7,120 nt of DNA from Candidatus Bathyarchaeota archaeon (lineage in GTDB: Archaea; Thermoproteota; Bathyarchaeia; Bathyarchaeales; DTEX01): NCBI GenBank assembly GCA_003601695.1, contig PIYH01000069.1, positions 1-7,120 of the forward strand, written 5' to 3'. The notes beneath the pieces are model-generated. The model did no database searches, was not told the DNA's origin, and saw only the letters and a program-made list of their open reading frames with translations. The position numbers and the translations under genes are program-made. Below, one piece after another: positions 6,001 to 7,120 of this stretch (the first letter of the stretch is position 1; each line of letters opens with the position of its first letter).

Positions 6001-6052
6001 GAAATGAAGATTAAGGAGAAAATAAAAGAGGGTAAAAGTTGAAAAAGCTCGA

Positions 6053-6829
6053 CTAATATCTTAATTTCTTTTTCAAGTTTTCTGGTAATTTTTTAGAACC
6101 TTCTTTCACTATCCATTTTGTATTTTTGTCCTTGGAAGCGATATACCTTTGTAAAAATTCGTAAACAACTTTTGGATTCTTTTTTGATATTTCTCTCAAA
6201 GCCCAAGCAACAGCTTTTTTAACATCTCTATCTTTTGCTCTCATTAGTTTTTCAATTACTTCTAAACAAGGTTTAACCTCACTCGGCTTAGCCCTTATAT
6301 AAGGTGCAATAGTTGCCATAGCAAGCCTTCTTATCCATTTATTCTTTGAATTAGTCCATTCTCTAAGCAATAAGAAAACCTCTCCTCTATTTTGTTTTGC
6401 TAAATTTACAACAACTCTTAATGCTAAAATGTCAACAGTTTCCCAATCACTTAAATCGCTTAAAATATCTAGCATAAACTTCTTTGAATTTTCATAATCT
6501 CTTTTGGATATCTCTCCTAAAGCATTGATAACTACAAATCTTATTTCTCTTCCTGTAGTTAGGCCATATTCTAATCTTTCAGCATTCTTAAAAGATAGTT
6601 TCCAAAGTTTGAGCAATCGTTCAAACTTCCAATCTTCTTTAGCAATGAGCTTTCCAAGTTCTTCACCTATAGAGTTCAAAATAGGAGTTTTGACTATTTT
6701 GAGCTTTCCAGTTCTTTCCTTTTCCAAGTTTTTTAAAAGCGGGTCTTTAAACTTGATCAACTCATTTTTCTTCATTAATTCATAAAGCAGGTGTGCTATT
6801 TTCCTTATCTCCTCTTTCTCCATTTTCAT
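6053..6829 (-). CDS. AlkD-like HEAT-repeat DNA alkylation repair protein
   Basis: This is an all-helical protein of 258 residues (from the ATG at 6829) with HEAT-like repeats, as in AlkD, a DNA glycosylase that removes bulky or positively charged alkylated purines without flipping the base. Seen, numbered one higher because a GTG lies one codon upstream: W130 and D134 in WETVD match W109/D113 of Bacillus cereus AlkD, R168-R169 in NKWIRRLA matches R148, and W210 in AVAWALREISKK matches W187. The spacing between these residues is also the same, which supports an active enzyme. The protein is very lysine-rich and its gene is AT-rich compared with those at 1-5457. The ATG overlaps the TGA of the upstream radical SAM gene as TGATG, so the two are translationally coupled. 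The gene converges on the small helical gene with a gap of about 10 bases. Confidence 0.8.
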   Translation of the reverse strand: MKMEKEEIRKIAHLLYELMKKNELIKFKDPLLKNLEKERTGKLKIVKTPILNSIGEELGKLIAKEDWKFERLLKLWKLSFKNAERLEYGLTTGREIRFVVINALGEISKRDYENSKKFMLDILSDLSDWETVDILALRVVVNLAKQNRGEVFLLLREWTNSKNKWIRRLAMATIAPYIRAKPSEVKPCLEVIEKLMRAKDRDVKKAVAWALREISKKNPKVVYEFLQRYIASKDKNTKWIVKEGSKKLPENLKKKLRY

Positions 6830-7120
6830 CACAAAATCTTGTATCTTATTTTATATTTTTCACAAAATTCTTTTGCTTTCCTCTCGAGACCTAACTGATA
6901 TGCTTTATTTGGTTGGTTGAAGATTCTGAAAAGGTGCTTATATCTTGGCAATAACTCTGGAAAATGTTTCTCAAGAATTTTATAGTAAAGTTTTTTCCAA
7001 TACCAGATAAAGTTAAAGCACCAACAAAAACATAATCCGCTCCGAATTCTTTAGCTGTTTTTACCATTTCTTCTATTTGCTCAGCTGAATCTGAAATAAA
7101 AGGCAAAACTGGGATGAAAG
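6829..7120 (-). pseudogene. Radical SAM protein, SPL-like family, C-terminal part; frameshifted, 5' end outside window
   Basis: The minus strand is open from the right edge: PVLPFISDS, then an amphipathic helix, then FGADYVFVGALTLSG and IGK. It then loses frame at a run of six A (6991-6996 on the plus strand). In the next frame it continues LYYKILEKHFPELLP, RYKHLF and ERKAKEFCEKYKIRYKIL to a TGA at 6831-6829. Joined, this is the C-terminal part of the radical SAM proteins related to spore photoproduct lyase (Rv2578c-type), whose substrates are mostly unknown. One extra A would restore GKKLYYK, the usual family sequence, so a single-base deletion or a base-calling error explains the break. The CxxxCxxC cluster would lie upstream, outside the window. 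Without correction the frame would end at 6891 with about 42 foreign residues. The gene overlaps the AlkD-like start by one base. Confidence 0.72.

Noticed and set aside
6830..6832. GTG one codon upstream as the start of the AlkD-like gene
   Set aside because: The next codon is an ATG that overlaps the upstream stop as TGATG, the usual coupled arrangement.
6891..7106. A separate 71-residue protein on the minus strand
   Set aside because: Its first part is mid-protein radical SAM sequence open to the window edge, and its last 30 or so residues are the wrong frame after the A-run shift.

Overview
The window reads as archaeal chromosome. Signs of this are an endonuclease Q end with a PCNA-binding tail, a transketolase split into two genes, a lysine methyltransferase of the small crenarchaeal type, TATA-like boxes at archaeal spacing upstream of several genes, and short or overlapping gene junctions. 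The genes recall TACK-group lineages, perhaps Bathyarchaeia or a relative. That placement is inference from protein flavour, not from a marker gene.

Left part (1-5457), moderate GC, dense and intact. The 3' part of an endonuclease Q gene (+) enters from the left edge and converges, with a 10-base overlap, on a minus-strand series. That series, in transcription order from the right, is a SNAP-like TPR protein, phosphoglucose isomerase, an aKMT-like methyltransferase, and the transketolase N- and C-terminal subunits. The two transketolase genes overlap by 20 bases and form one operon. TATA-like boxes suggest that the other genes have their own promoters. Phosphoglucose isomerase and transketolase both handle sugar phosphates, in upper glycolysis/gluconeogenesis and the non-oxidative pentose phosphate route. 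The endonuclease, the methyltransferase and the TPR protein have no obvious shared job with them.

Right part (5458-7120), clearly more AT-rich and scarred. A possible insertion-sequence end lies just upstream of the TPR gene. It is followed by a decayed DDE transposase tail (-) with a frameshift and a nonsense codon. This abuts a ribbon-helix-helix gene (+) that has lost its start, and a tiny helical partner gene (+) that ends at a TAG where a tryptophan is expected. Converging on this is a minus-strand pair joined by a TGATG overlap: a radical SAM protein of the spore-photoproduct-lyase-like type (running off the right edge and frameshifted at a homopolymer) and an AlkD-like HEAT-repeat DNA glycosylase with its key residues kept.

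I see no RNA gene, CRISPR array or complete mobile element. The points most worth following are the frameshifted radical SAM gene coupled to AlkD, the scarred mobile junction at 5480-6042, and the PCNA-binding tail of endonuclease Q.
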